Positions 1 to 8,817 of a stretch of DNA of 64,000 nucleotides are shown one piece after another (positions within the stretch are counted from its first letter, which is position 1; every line of letters starts with the position of its first letter). The DNA lies in the NCBI GenBank assembly GCA_001769855.1, contig MEPP01000022.1, forward strand, positions 105,702-169,701, in the 5' to 3' direction. The DNA comes from Bdellovibrionales bacterium GWA2_49_15 (lineage in GTDB: Bacteria; Bdellovibrionota; Bacteriovoracia; Bacteriovoracales; Bacteriovoracaceae). The translations under genes and the position numbers were made by a program. The notes beneath the pieces were generated by a model. It saw only the letters and a program-made list of their open reading frames with translations. It was not told where the DNA came from and searched no databases.

Positions 1-534
1 AAGCAGAAAAAATCTGCCACCATTGTGGTGGAAGCCAACGGCCGCAAATCAAAGGTACAGTTTAATCTTCCAAGAGGCGTGAAGTTGCCGACTAACTATG
101 GCCAAGTTCGCTTGACTTCAAACGAAGTTGGACAACCGTACGATGTCAACGCCGCCGCCAACACGACGGTCAGCAACTCTGGTCCAAGAACTTCTACGGA
201 ATCTTGCTCCCGCTCAGTTGTGCGCCCAGTTTGTTCTTATGTGACAGTGCCGAGTCGTCCGGTTTGTCGAACCGATCGCTACGGCCGTCAAATTTGCAGC
301 ACTCCTCCAGCGACCACCCGCCGCGTTTGTCGTGATGAGTGGGTCAGCGTCTACGGCCAGCGCCAGGTGACTTTTGAATATCGTGGAGAAACCACAGAAT
401 TTAACTTCACTTTGCTCGACCCTTCTTCACAAGAAGTCGTCGGTCGCTTCAATGGCTATGATTACGATGCCGATCGCGTCGTGACAGGCTATGGCCCTTG
501 TTATGTTTATGGTTCAGGAATTTTGATTCAGTAA
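1..534 (+). CDS. Cys-rich protein of unknown function, 5' end cut by the window
   Basis: The reading frame is open to the first base of the window, so the true start lies upstream; the GTG at 25 is only the first possible start inside the window. About 177 residues are visible. The middle (roughly residues 60-105) has several Cys in a Ser/Arg/Pro/Thr-rich stretch with repeated VCR/PVC-like units. This is followed by a strand-rich segment and a Tyr/Gly-rich C terminus. I recognise no family. The even Cys spacing and lack of charged helices suggest an exported, disulfide-bonded protein, but the signal peptide would lie outside the window. A strong intrinsic terminator follows the stop, so this is the last gene of its transcript. 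Confidence 0.6.
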   Translation, partial: KQKKSATIVVEANGRKSKVQFNLPRGVKLPTNYGQVRLTSNEVGQPYDVNAAANTTVSNSGPRTSTESCSRSVVRPVCSYVTVPSRPVCRTDRYGRQICSTPPATTRRVCRDEWVSVYGQRQVTFEYRGETTEFNFTLLDPSSQEVVGRFNGYDYDADRVVTGYGPCYVYGSGILIQ

Positions 535-563
535 TTGCCAAAGTTAAGACCTTGCATCATCTC

Positions 564-590
564 AAGGCCTCCCTCCTGGGAGGCCTTTTT
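564..590 (+). terminator. Intrinsic terminator after the first gene
   Basis: A perfect 10-bp stem (AAGGCCTCCC / GGGAGGCCTT) with a TCCT loop is followed directly by Ts. It ends the plus-strand transcript. The T tail overlaps the stop codon of the convergent gene at 589. Confidence 0.9.
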
Positions 591-2310
591 ATTCCAGAGA
601 AAGAAAATCCACAATCTCACTGGCAAAATAATTCGGCCTTTCATTGTGAATCGAATGCCCGGTATCCTTGATAATGAGCGCGCGCCCTGGAGTTCTCGTC
701 ATGCGTTCGGCGGTCTTTTTGGTGGAGCTGCAAATATTGGTGAAGTTAAAATCATCACTCATGCCACAGGCCAACAGCATGCGAACGTGATTGTCCAGAT
801 AGCGAGGTGTCTGACGATCGGGCGGAGTTTGCTGACTGAAGATCAACTGCTCGGCCCCCAATCTCCAATGCCATAAGCGAAACTTAGGGTTGTAGATTTC
901 TTGTCGATCGAGACGGGACATTTTGCGGGAGCTCTTATAGCAGGCCCAACTGGTGCGCCACCATTGATCGGGCTGGGCCGGCACTAAATTTATGAGACCA
1001 ATATTGATGGCACCACCGAAGGCCTGATCAAAAAATTCGTTGCGCCGACGGGGTGTTTCTTCTAAATTGGCGAGATCGCCTCCTGCCCGCTTCCACGCCG
1101 TGGCGACTCCGATCTGTTTAAAGAGATCACCTCCGTCCGCCAGGCCTCTCCAGATTGAGGCGGGCGACCACGTCACAACATTTTTGAGCCACGGTAAATC
1201 ATGCCTTCGACCTAAACGAAAAGTTAAATTGCCTCCCAAACTTCCGCCAATCACGGCCATGATCTGATTTTTGAAATTTAACTTCTGGTCCAGCGTATCG
1301 ACAAAGCTGACGACGAAATTTTCCATAAAATCCAAAACCGGCACGGTGTGTTTTCCGTGAGCATCAAATCCAAAAAATAGTGGTCGGGGATTTCCCAAGG
1401 CACTCAAAGGAGAAATATCCCGGTGATCCAGCATCGACGCATAACCGCTGCTCGGCAGGTCCATGGAGATGATGGTCCAATTCTCACCGGTCGTTTGTCC
1501 AATTTTCTGCAGGGCCTTAAAGAGATCAACCGCCTCTTCCAGCCGCGAGTCCATACCGTGGACAAAAATTAAAACCTTGGCATCCTTCGATAATTGCGGC
1601 ACTTGGGGGCGAGGTAAGCTGCGCTCATTGACCTGGGGGGGAACGGGTGCCAGCTTGAAAGATTCTGCCATCATGTAGCGCGTGCGCACGCGATGGGTTC
1701 CTACCATCACATCCAAATCATATTGGGTGTATTCAGCTGACGGAACATTGACCGGACGATAGGGCAGATCGTCCTCACCAGATATGGTGATCCAGCCCAA
1801 ATCCCGACGCTCCGGTGAGTTACCATAGGGAAGAACATTAGCGACTTTATAGGCGCGGGCAATCGCCCGGCGAATGGCCTCTAAAAGCTGATCATTGGTG
1901 TATTTATCTGCCATGGAATCCTTCGACAAGCTTTCCAACACAGTTTGCTCATTCAGCTTCCCGGTGTAATGAAGCACATGAAAATTGGACATCGCCCGTC
2001 TTCCTGTAACACTCAGGTCCGCATAGGCATTGCCAAAATCAACTGAACCTTCCAGGTAGCGCAAGGCCGCTCGGTGCAAGTCAAAAATGGGATCGGCCCG
2101 AAGAGCGGCCCGCCTCAGATCTGAATGGAGACGGCCTTCTGCTTGTAAAAGAAAGGGGGGGGCCTGATAGAAGAACGGCTGCTCGCAGCTCTCTTCGCTC
2201 ACCGGAGTATAAAAATTAATATTCTGAGCGACAGAGGAATCCTGTTCAGCATAAACAGGCGCGCTCATGGCAAGTAGGACCAAAAAAATTACGGTATATC
2301 CAGACTGCAT
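589..2310 (-). CDS. Exported alpha/beta-hydrolase-fold protein
   Basis: This is a predicted periplasmic or secreted serine hydrolase of 573 residues. A signal peptide is visible (residues 1-21, ending PVYA). The hydrolase core is in the second half: LIFVHGMDS near residue 250 supplies the oxyanion HG, GGSLGG near 355-360 holds the nucleophile Ser357, and GHSIHNERP near 551 gives the likely catalytic His. The N-terminal 230 residues show no recognised domain. The family is lipase/esterase-like, but the substrate cannot be told from sequence. It is convergent with the preceding gene and stops inside that gene's terminator. It appears monocistronic, since the plus-strand PilZ gene diverges from it. 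Confidence 0.75.
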   Translation of the reverse strand: MQSGYTVIFLVLLAMSAPVYAEQDSSVAQNINFYTPVSEESCEQPFFYQAPPFLLQAEGRLHSDLRRAALRADPIFDLHRAALRYLEGSVDFGNAYADLSVTGRRAMSNFHVLHYTGKLNEQTVLESLSKDSMADKYTNDQLLEAIRRAIARAYKVANVLPYGNSPERRDLGWITISGEDDLPYRPVNVPSAEYTQYDLDVMVGTHRVRTRYMMAESFKLAPVPPQVNERSLPRPQVPQLSKDAKVLIFVHGMDSRLEEAVDLFKALQKIGQTTGENWTIISMDLPSSGYASMLDHRDISPLSALGNPRPLFFGFDAHGKHTVPVLDFMENFVVSFVDTLDQKLNFKNQIMAVIGGSLGGNLTFRLGRRHDLPWLKNVVTWSPASIWRGLADGGDLFKQIGVATAWKRAGGDLANLEETPRRRNEFFDQAFGGAINIGLINLVPAQPDQWWRTSWACYKSSRKMSRLDRQEIYNPKFRLWHWRLGAEQLIFSQQTPPDRQTPRYLDNHVRMLLACGMSDDFNFTNICSSTKKTAERMTRTPGRALIIKDTGHSIHNERPNYFASEIVDFLSLE

Positions 2311-2438
2311 ACAAACAACTCCCTCTCTACAAGATCCGTCTAGTATATGGTACGCGACCAGACAACGCGCCGCGCTATTTTGTTGAATTGGTGTAATCTT
2401 TACATGTTGCAGTGATTTCAGCTAGTTGCCTAGCATTT

Positions 2439-2467
2439 TTGCTGAAAATCCCATTCAAGGGTAAAAT
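2439..2467 (+). promoter_or_regulatory. Sigma70-type promoter for the PilZ gene
   Basis: TTGCTG (2439-2444), a 17-nt spacer and TAAAAT (2462-2467) form a good promoter. It lies inside the possible GTG-started extension at 2412, which argues for the ATG at 2514. Confidence 0.55.
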
Positions 2468-2513
2468 AGACAGAATTTCTCAACTTTTCTCCCTTTTTAC
2501 CGATAAATTAAAC

Positions 2514-3287
2514 ATGAAAAAACGTCCCCTCCTCTTTGTGGTTTTAGGCATTCTGCATCTGTTGGTGCCGTTTTTTAATTTGTTGGTTTTCAAGCTCAAA
2601 ACAGACATGGACTGGGCGGTGGTTTTGGACAATGTTCAAAACATCCAGGGTCTTAAGAACGTCTTGGATTTTTGGTTTATCTTCCCGCTGGCGGGGCTGG
2701 CGCTTTTATCGGTCAAGGCCTGGGCCTATCCCATTTTTGTCGGTGTGCAAATTTACTCCCTTTATAATCATCTTTCGTACGAAAAATTCACCTGGCCGTA
2801 CGTGAGCGAGAGACCCTTTGTGGGCCCACTGATCTTGATGGCCGTGAACCTCGCCATCATTATCTACTTTGCCCTCCCCCATGTGCGACGTCCATTTTTT
2901 GATCGTCGCATGCGCTGGTGGGAGGCCCGGCCGCGCTTTGGCTCGGAAATTCCCTGCTTTGTCTCATTACTCATGCCGGCCCTGGATAATTCTGGCGTGC
3001 TGAAAACAAAGATTCTCAATATCTCCGAGTCCGGGGCCTTTATGGAAATGCGCCCTGGTATCAGTATCAACTGTGACATGCGCGCTAACTTTGAAGGTTT
3101 CGGCAGTAAATTTTCCCTCACTGCCCGAGTCATCAATCATCATGTGGTCAACGGCGTAGAAGGAATCGGGGTTCAATTCATCTTCACCAGCGGGGATGAG
3201 CGTCGGGCACTTCGAAAATTTATTAAAAAATTGAGTGCCACTTTCCAGAATTCCATCCAAACGGATGGTCCAAAAATAGCGGCTTGA
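2514..3287 (+). CDS. Membrane protein with C-terminal PilZ domain
   Basis: This 257-residue protein has hydrophobic segments near residues 5-25, 48-70 and 93-118, then a cytoplasmic C-terminal domain of about 130 residues. That domain has an Arg-rich stretch (RRMRWWEARPRF) and NISESGAFME, matching the PilZ signature RxxxR followed by D/NxSxxG. PilZ domains bind cyclic di-GMP, so this is a candidate membrane effector of that messenger. The ATG at 2514 is preferred over an in-frame GTG at 2412 because a promoter sits between them, although no strong Shine-Dalgarno is visible. The fixed residues are present, but c-di-GMP binding is inferred. Confidence 0.7.
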   Translation: MKKRPLLFVVLGILHLLVPFFNLLVFKLKTDMDWAVVLDNVQNIQGLKNVLDFWFIFPLAGLALLSVKAWAYPIFVGVQIYSLYNHLSYEKFTWPYVSERPFVGPLILMAVNLAIIIYFALPHVRRPFFDRRMRWWEARPRFGSEIPCFVSLLMPALDNSGVLKTKILNISESGAFMEMRPGISINCDMRANFEGFGSKFSLTARVINHHVVNGVEGIGVQFIFTSGDERRALRKFIKKLSATFQNSIQTDGPKIAA

Positions 3288-3290
3288 TGA

Positions 3291-4730
3291 CTACGCGGCT
3301 TCGCGAGTTGAAGCGGCAGAATTCAAAAATAGATCGAGATCAAACCAGATAACCTGCCGGCCACTATCCGACAGCCCGCAAGCGTAGGGCGCATAGATGC
3401 TGCTTTCACTTCCGACGGTAATCAACTCCTCGCCGACTACATCCTGGGCCTCAAGATAAAAATCCTCTCCCTTCCACTGGATAGTGAGGGAAATTGTTGC
3501 GCCTCCGGAGGTATGTCCGGGCAACTTTTTAATTTCTCTCGGGCCTTGTAACTTTTCCTGAGATTTTTTTCCCAGCACCGCAAAGCGTTTTACCGCCGAG
3601 CTGGGGATGGCCCAGACACCTTTAAAGTGCGGGTCATTACTTTTGACCAAAAATGCCGAATGCTTGCCCACTGACTCATCAAGATAAATCCGGAAAAAAC
3701 ATTTCTCTTCCAGTACCACAATCTCCCATCCGAATTTAGCATTATCGAGATTTTTGCAGGCCTGTTTCCAGTGGAAAAAACCAATCTCATCACAAAACAA
3801 ATCAGCAACAAAACCGTGCTTCCCAAGATGGGGGGCAAGTTGAAACATGCATTTACTCATCGTGGATGGCAAATTGGCGGCGACGGCCACGAGCCCGCGC
3901 AGCAAATTACCAACCGCCTGCTTGGGCAGTGAGCACTGCTCATCAATCAGAGAAAAATGCAATCCGCCCAGAGCGTAGAGGGATATCGCTCCGTTCTCCC
4001 TGAATGGTTTAAAGACCGTCTGACAGGACAGGCGTTGCTCAAGTCGCCCAAAATCCCGGACCAACTCATCAAGCATGACATGGGTCAACTTTTTATCTCC
4101 CTCGATTTCTTTCAAATGCATTAGCTTTTGTTTTACTGCCATGAGTGAAGTGGAGCTGACCGGCCAAATTTCAGATTGATCAAATATTTTGGCCATAAAC
4201 TCAACGCCCAGAACCCGTGGGTCGGCAGGAGTGCTGCTCTCTTCAACTTTCAAATTTTCCACTGGAGTGGCATCAAATTTTTGTGGACCAGTAGAGGCCA
4301 CACTCAAATCAAGCAGACGATCGCCGATCATGAATTTCAGAACGCGTGAATCTTCGCTTGTTTTGGGGTCCTCACTCGGGACGACAGGCGCTTTCTCAGG
4401 GGCCGTCATCTCATCCAATTGTTTGAGAAAGCACTGATAGAGGGAATGAAGGACCTCTATGCTGCTCTTCAGGTTGCTAACCGTAACATCAGCGAGGGCG
4501 GGAAGAAGAGCATCATATTCGGCCAGCATCGCTAAAATTTCCGACACAGCCGGTTGGGGCAGATGTCGGGCCATGCCGCGCAAATAATGCAGACCGCGTT
4601 TTTGCAAGAGAACGTCCGCATCTCCCCAGACACGATCTTCAACGGCAAAGGAACTCAAATGTTCTTCCAACTTTCGCCAGGCAAAGTTAAATTCATCGTG
4701 AAAATATTGCGAGAACGGCCCGATACTCAC
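3291..4730 (-). CDS. Unknown protein, possibly CheW/HPt-like, paired with the NIT-domain sensor
   Basis: This is a 479-residue cytoplasmic protein with no signal peptide. The first 120 residues look all-helical, as in four-helix HPt-type modules, but no clear HPt phospho-His motif is seen. A variable linker of about 60 residues follows. The last 90 residues alternate strands and end in VIWFDLDLFL, resembling the end of CheW-like folds. The start is GTG with a good Shine-Dalgarno (AAAGGTGGTG). The upstream NIT-domain gene stops 3 nt before it, so the two are almost surely co-translated. A signalling role is inferred mainly from that pairing. The 3' end is convergent with and 3 nt from the PilZ gene. 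Confidence 0.5.
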   Translation of the reverse strand: MSIGPFSQYFHDEFNFAWRKLEEHLSSFAVEDRVWGDADVLLQKRGLHYLRGMARHLPQPAVSEILAMLAEYDALLPALADVTVSNLKSSIEVLHSLYQCFLKQLDEMTAPEKAPVVPSEDPKTSEDSRVLKFMIGDRLLDLSVASTGPQKFDATPVENLKVEESSTPADPRVLGVEFMAKIFDQSEIWPVSSTSLMAVKQKLMHLKEIEGDKKLTHVMLDELVRDFGRLEQRLSCQTVFKPFRENGAISLYALGGLHFSLIDEQCSLPKQAVGNLLRGLVAVAANLPSTMSKCMFQLAPHLGKHGFVADLFCDEIGFFHWKQACKNLDNAKFGWEIVVLEEKCFFRIYLDESVGKHSAFLVKSNDPHFKGVWAIPSSAVKRFAVLGKKSQEKLQGPREIKKLPGHTSGGATISLTIQWKGEDFYLEAQDVVGEELITVGSESSIYAPYACGLSDSGRQVIWFDLDLFLNSAASTREAA

Positions 4731-4733
4731 GTT

Positions 4734-6044
4734 CTACACCACCTTTTTTTCTGACAAATGATTAACCACCATCTTCACTTCACCGCTAACCTGATGTCGG
4801 GTAAACGCCTTACTTTGAGACGCTGGAACTTCCCGTGCCGTCTCACTATTTTTAACCGCTAAGCACAGTGCCTCAACATCGGTTGTGAAATCAAAATTGA
4901 TTGATTCAAGCTCCTGGTTGCCGTTTTCCTGGTCCACCGATTTATTATAATAGGCGGCCTTATAGCGCAGGGGGTATACCTGGAGCGCCGTAATTTTTTC
5001 TCCCAAAAATCGCCCCTGATCACTGGAAAGATTGAGCTGTACCGGCCCCTTGAGAGCGGCCATGCGTTTTCTTTCACGCCAGATATGATGCTTGTGATGA
5101 TAGATGGCATGCCGATACATCATGCGCATTCCTACCCCAAGCACCATGGTGGCACAAAAAATGCTCACAAAGTAATAAACGAAGCTAAGACGACGGCCTT
5201 TTTCCTCATCCTTCAACTTATCCAAAAAGATTTCAAAAGCGATTTTGGCCACACCATCAATTTTTCTCAAAACCGGAATTGAATCCGTATATATTTCTTC
5301 CGGGGAGATTTTAAAGTTGCCCTGATCAGAGGTCTTGATCATAAAATCCAGTTTTTTCTTGATGGCCTTCTGACCGTCTAAATCCTGCCAGCCCTGAAGG
5401 GCCGCCCACACCGGACCTTGACCATTTCCCACCAGTACGTTCTCATGCAATGTTGGCAGAGTGGCCGTGACCAATAGCAGATTAAAATCCTGAGTGGACA
5501 GGGGCATGTTCACGATGGCCTGCTGAATAAGCAGATCCCGCAAACTTGCAACGTCCTCGAAAATTAAATTGGAGGTTGTCGCGACCGTGGCCTCACGTAA
5601 ATCGATAGTCAGGGAAAGGGATTTCTGAATTTGAAAAAGTATATTCTGATAGCCGGCGAAGGCCTGATCGGGTGTCATGCCCTGCGTGTAGATTTCTTCG
5701 CGCAGAGAGCGAAGCGCCATCATATTCTTGGCCACCAAACTCTCAGAATCTTTGCTCAATAAGTTGAGTCTTCGTTGCACTTCCTCACTTTTTTTAACCA
5801 CATCCTTAAATTCAAAGATGGAGGTCCGGCCTCGAAGAAAAAGCATGCCGGTTCCACGCTCCTGAACAATTTCACGATACAGTTGCGAGAGTTGATGCAG
5901 CTCCTGACCGGCGGTCAGATTATGACGAGCATGAATAAATTCCAAATATTGATGGCCCAAGAACCAGGTAATACCAATTAAACATGGCACAAACGCCAAT
6001 TTTCCAAAGATGAGAACTTTCCACTCAAAAGCCAATTTTTTCAA
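4734..6044 (-). CDS. NIT-domain transmembrane sensor without recognised output domain
   Basis: This 436-residue protein has one transmembrane segment at 10-30 and a second at about 286-308, enclosing a helical periplasmic domain of about 255 residues. LYREIVQERGTGMLFLRG near 55-72 matches the conserved start of NIT domains (nitrate/nitrite-type sensing, PF08376). The 125 cytoplasmic residues after TM2 contain a His/Arg-rich juxtamembrane stretch but no HAMP, methyl-accepting, kinase or GGDEF motifs. The start is TTG with GGGAG placed 8 nt upstream. Output may pass to the downstream CheW-like partner 3 nt away. The ligand is unknown; the NIT call rests on the QERG motif and topology. Confidence 0.6.
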   Translation of the reverse strand: MKKLAFEWKVLIFGKLAFVPCLIGITWFLGHQYLEFIHARHNLTAGQELHQLSQLYREIVQERGTGMLFLRGRTSIFEFKDVVKKSEEVQRRLNLLSKDSESLVAKNMMALRSLREEIYTQGMTPDQAFAGYQNILFQIQKSLSLTIDLREATVATTSNLIFEDVASLRDLLIQQAIVNMPLSTQDFNLLLVTATLPTLHENVLVGNGQGPVWAALQGWQDLDGQKAIKKKLDFMIKTSDQGNFKISPEEIYTDSIPVLRKIDGVAKIAFEIFLDKLKDEEKGRRLSFVYYFVSIFCATMVLGVGMRMMYRHAIYHHKHHIWRERKRMAALKGPVQLNLSSDQGRFLGEKITALQVYPLRYKAAYYNKSVDQENGNQELESINFDFTTDVEALCLAVKNSETAREVPASQSKAFTRHQVSGEVKMVVNHLSEKKVV

Positions 6045-6228
6045 CCGTCACTCTCCCGCCAAATCTTAGTACTCATCGAACGTTTCACGTCGCGACTGAA
6101 GGCCTTTGTGGGGAAAATAACGCCAAGAAAAAATACTCAACTAACTCAGATAGATATTTTTAAAAAAAATGGCTTTAACCATGCGAAAAAGATTATCTCC
6201 AGGGGATTTAGTAAACCATTATTCGACG

Positions 6229-7275
6229 TTAAAATGGCCACCAGCTTGAAGAAGTTGCCGGCTTCACCACCACATAAATGGGATAGTGATCTGATCCAGT
6301 AAACTCCAAAGCCGTTCCGCCGACTTTTTCGAACTTTTTATTGAAGAATACATGATCAATCTTCACACTCATCGGGAGTAAGGAACGCCCTGATTTTCCT
6401 TCGGCATATCGAGATGGGAAGGTATTTTGATTTCCCCAAAATCCTTCAGTTAAACCACGGGACAAACTATTGTAGGAATCTGGAGTCATTAAAAATATTT
6501 CTTTCGGAGCATTGAAATCTCCAATCGCGATCAGCGGCTGGCCGTTTTGGATTCCTCCCGCTCCCAAATCATAGTTCAAAAAACTTCGGTAGCGTGCGAT
6601 CTGATAGTCCAGCGGATTATCTCCTCCAAAAAACATATTGTAGATCAGGGTTATCTTGCCTTCACTTTGGTTGATGGCCTCCCAGGGTTCGAGTAAATGC
6701 ACCGGGGAAAAATAATATTTTTTTCCCATGACCGTGGAAGAGTAAAGGACATAGGCCCTATCCCAATGCCTGACCTCATTATAATTTTTGTCCAGCCACG
6801 ATTTTTTATAAGCTTCGCGCTCTACCATGTTCCGATCGAGGGGGGTCCAGTCCAGACCTCGCTGCACCTCACGGGTAAAGGGAGTGAGTGAAAAAGTGAT
6901 CACCCCGACCTCGTCCCCTGGCGAATAAGGTACAAAGTCCGAATAGGCATAGTGGCGACGCAGAACCGTCCAGGCATGGGAGGAAATAGCGGAATCTTTA
7001 AATTCTCCCAAGATGAGCAGGTCAGGACGCGAGGATGATTCCACCAGATTGACCAGATTATGATTCACATGCCCGTCGAGATTGAAGCCTCCCCAGGCCA
7101 CGTTCCACCAAAAAATCTTCAGGCCTTCCGCATCAGTTACTTTTTGTAAGTGCCTTAAGTTCAAGGTCTTGTTGCCATCAAAGATTAAATCATTGACCCC
7201 GCCTTCGCATAGGCCCATCCCCATGGCCAACGCCAACAACAAAGTCTGAAAAATGTTTAATTTTAAGTAACCCAT
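6229..7275 (-). CDS. Exported endonuclease/exonuclease/phosphatase (EEP) family protein
   Basis: A 348-residue protein with an N-terminal hydrophobic signal segment (residues 8-22). The DNase I-like fold residues are all visible: FWWNVAWGG (Asn58), LILGEF (Glu91), PVHL (His193), GDFNAP (Asp253, Asn255) and a C-terminal SDHYP (Asp329, His330). This is a complete EEP active site. Members cleave phosphodiesters in DNA, RNA, phosphoinositides or sphingomyelin, and the substrate cannot be chosen here. Export suggests an extracellular or periplasmic nuclease or phosphatase. The gene upstream on the same strand ends about 75 nt away, with a hairpin between. Confidence 0.8.
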   Translation of the reverse strand: MGYLKLNIFQTLLLALAMGMGLCEGGVNDLIFDGNKTLNLRHLQKVTDAEGLKIFWWNVAWGGFNLDGHVNHNLVNLVESSSRPDLLILGEFKDSAISSHAWTVLRRHYAYSDFVPYSPGDEVGVITFSLTPFTREVQRGLDWTPLDRNMVEREAYKKSWLDKNYNEVRHWDRAYVLYSSTVMGKKYYFSPVHLLEPWEAINQSEGKITLIYNMFFGGDNPLDYQIARYRSFLNYDLGAGGIQNGQPLIAIGDFNAPKEIFLMTPDSYNSLSRGLTEGFWGNQNTFPSRYAEGKSGRSLLPMSVKIDHVFFNKKFEKVGGTALEFTGSDHYPIYVVVKPATSSSWWPF

Positions 7276-7323
7276 ACCCAGCAGACATTATAAGTGGGGT
7301 TGTCTTGGGAGTGCGATTTTCCT

Positions 7324-7350
7324 GAACTTACTGTAATAATTACAGAGTTC
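7324..7350 (-). repeat. Inverted repeat directly after the 7351-8658 gene
   Basis: CTGTAAT-A-ATTACAG (7331-7345) is a perfect inverted repeat. It is extended by flanking GAACT and AGTTC with a 2-nt bulge. No T run follows on the minus strand, so it is not a standard terminator. It could be an mRNA 3' stabiliser or a protein-binding site. Confidence 0.5.
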
Positions 7351-8658
7351 TTAGAACGGTGCCGGCCAGTTATTATCTTCCTCTCCGGTGACCACAGCAC
7401 GTTGATTTCTATCAAAGCCCGCCAAAATTTCCTGGTAGGTTTTAACCTTCCCCACCAAGGCCGAGATCACGGCCATATTTGAACGAGCATTCATATGAAA
7501 GAAGCTCGGCATGGCATTGGTTAAAATATCAAAATATTTATATCTTCCTTGTCCGGGATTCATCCTTTCATGGGCGCGGGCCAAGGCCTCGTCGACATAG
7601 GCAAAGGTGTCACAGCCATTGATCAGAAAAATTTGATATTGCTCGGGAACGAAACTCCCCATCTGCGCCAATTTGCGAATATTGGCACCCAATCCCGAGT
7701 GACCACTGTAGCTCACAAAATCAGAGTAAGCTGTTCGTTCATTATACAATTTTTCTATCTCGGAGCCCGGATAAACCTCCTTAATATCTTCAACCAGGAC
7801 GAGCACGAGATCCAGCTGTCCCTGTGACAGCGCAAACTTCATATGAAGAACAGCGTTGTCATTGCTGGGAAGAAAATCGGCCGTTAGATTTGCCACATTT
7901 GACCAAGTCGGCTCTCCATAATTTGCGAAGGCCTCTTGCACAGTCTGCTGAAAGGCCATAATTCCTGCATCGAAGGGTGAATTTTCTTCCGCATCGGCCA
8001 TGCCAAAAAGAAGGGTGGCGACAACCTTTCCATCTTCCCATACCTTGTCATATTCAGGTGATTTTCCCTTGGTGTTTTCACTTCCATAACTTAAGCTCAC
8101 AGACACCTTGGTCACTGATGCCGGAAAAAGCCTGAGGCCACAGGTGCGTTGCAGAGGGCGGTAGTAGTACCAAAAATTTCCGAGCTCCACATTGTGGACC
8201 TCGGCCGCCAAACATTTTTTTCCGCCGCGCTCATCGCTACCGTATTGTTTAAAAAAACGCTCCAGAAAGTATTCACTCCCCTGCTTCGGGAGAACCAGCT
8301 CATAGCTTTTTGGAAAAGGTTTCTCGATCGGCCAGGCAATTTTCATGGCGGCACGATAAGTCACCCGATACACGCCGGACTCAGGAAGCAGGATATTTCC
8401 CAGAGTGATTTTGGTTTTTGCCATGTCGGGAACACCGCCGCCTAAGCCGTTTAGCTGGCCGATGGAATACATAAGTTGCTCATTAATTTCCGCCACGAGA
8501 ACGCTGGGGTTCTGAGAGCGAGAGAAGATAACTCCTTCTTCAATCCCTCCATCAAGAAGTACAGAATGGGCCGAGGCAAATTTCGGAATCGAGCGCCCAA
8601 AAGCGCTTTCCATTATAATAAGTGACAGAAATGCAATGATTTTCGCAACGCTTCTCAT
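7351..8658 (-). CDS. Exported protein with caspase-like His/Cys motifs
   Basis: The start at 8658 is chosen because AGAGGAA precedes it and it gives a clean signal peptide (residues 1-21); an upstream in-frame start at 8724 would bury it. The mature protein is about 410 residues. Near the C terminus, FVSYSGHSGLGANI (His320) is followed about 29 residues later by QIFLINGCDTF (Cys349). This hydrophobic-strand/His-Gly then hydrophobic-strand/Cys arrangement is that of clan CD cysteine peptidases (caspase, gingipain, CHAT types). The His is followed by Ser-Gly rather than Gly, so activity is uncertain. The N-terminal part has a conserved-looking Cys pair but no recognised domain. A candidate FNR-type site lies upstream. 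Confidence 0.6.
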   Translation of the reverse strand: MRSVAKIIAFLSLIIMESAFGRSIPKFASAHSVLLDGGIEEGVIFSRSQNPSVLVAEINEQLMYSIGQLNGLGGGVPDMAKTKITLGNILLPESGVYRVTYRAAMKIAWPIEKPFPKSYELVLPKQGSEYFLERFFKQYGSDERGGKKCLAAEVHNVELGNFWYYYRPLQRTCGLRLFPASVTKVSVSLSYGSENTKGKSPEYDKVWEDGKVVATLLFGMADAEENSPFDAGIMAFQQTVQEAFANYGEPTWSNVANLTADFLPSNDNAVLHMKFALSQGQLDLVLVLVEDIKEVYPGSEIEKLYNERTAYSDFVSYSGHSGLGANIRKLAQMGSFVPEQYQIFLINGCDTFAYVDEALARAHERMNPGQGRYKYFDILTNAMPSFFHMNARSNMAVISALVGKVKTYQEILAGFDRNQRAVVTGEEDNNWPAPF

Positions 8659-8706
8659 ATATTCCTCTAATTTAGTTAGGTATTTTTCTTGGTGCCCACT
8701 AGGCCT

Positions 8707-8712
8707 TGTATA
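8707..8712 (-). promoter_or_regulatory. Candidate -10 element for the 7351-8658 gene
   Basis: TATACA on the minus strand predicts a transcript start near 8700, about 42 nt before the chosen ATG. No good -35 is seen, as expected for an activator-dependent promoter. Confidence 0.35.
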
Positions 8713-8734
8713 CAGCTTTGTCACTGTGAATTCT

Positions 8735-8748
8735 TTGACCTAGATCAA
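8735..8748. promoter_or_regulatory. Candidate FNR/CRP-type operator
   Basis: TTGAC-CTAG-ATCAA differs from the FNR consensus (TTGAT-N4-ATCAA) at one base. It lies between divergent genes. Its centre is about 41.5 bp from the start predicted by the TATACA at 8707-8712, the classic class II activator position for the minus-strand gene. Confidence 0.45.
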
Positions 8749-8817
8749 GATGCCGTCTTTTGCCGCTTTGACCGCCGCGGGATAACTATGTGAGACTAAA
8801 GCTTAAAGTGTGAACTC

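Noticed and set aside
2412..2513. GTG-started extension of the PilZ protein
   Set aside because: A good promoter with 17-nt spacing lies inside it, and the family-like membrane segment starts at the ATG at 2514.
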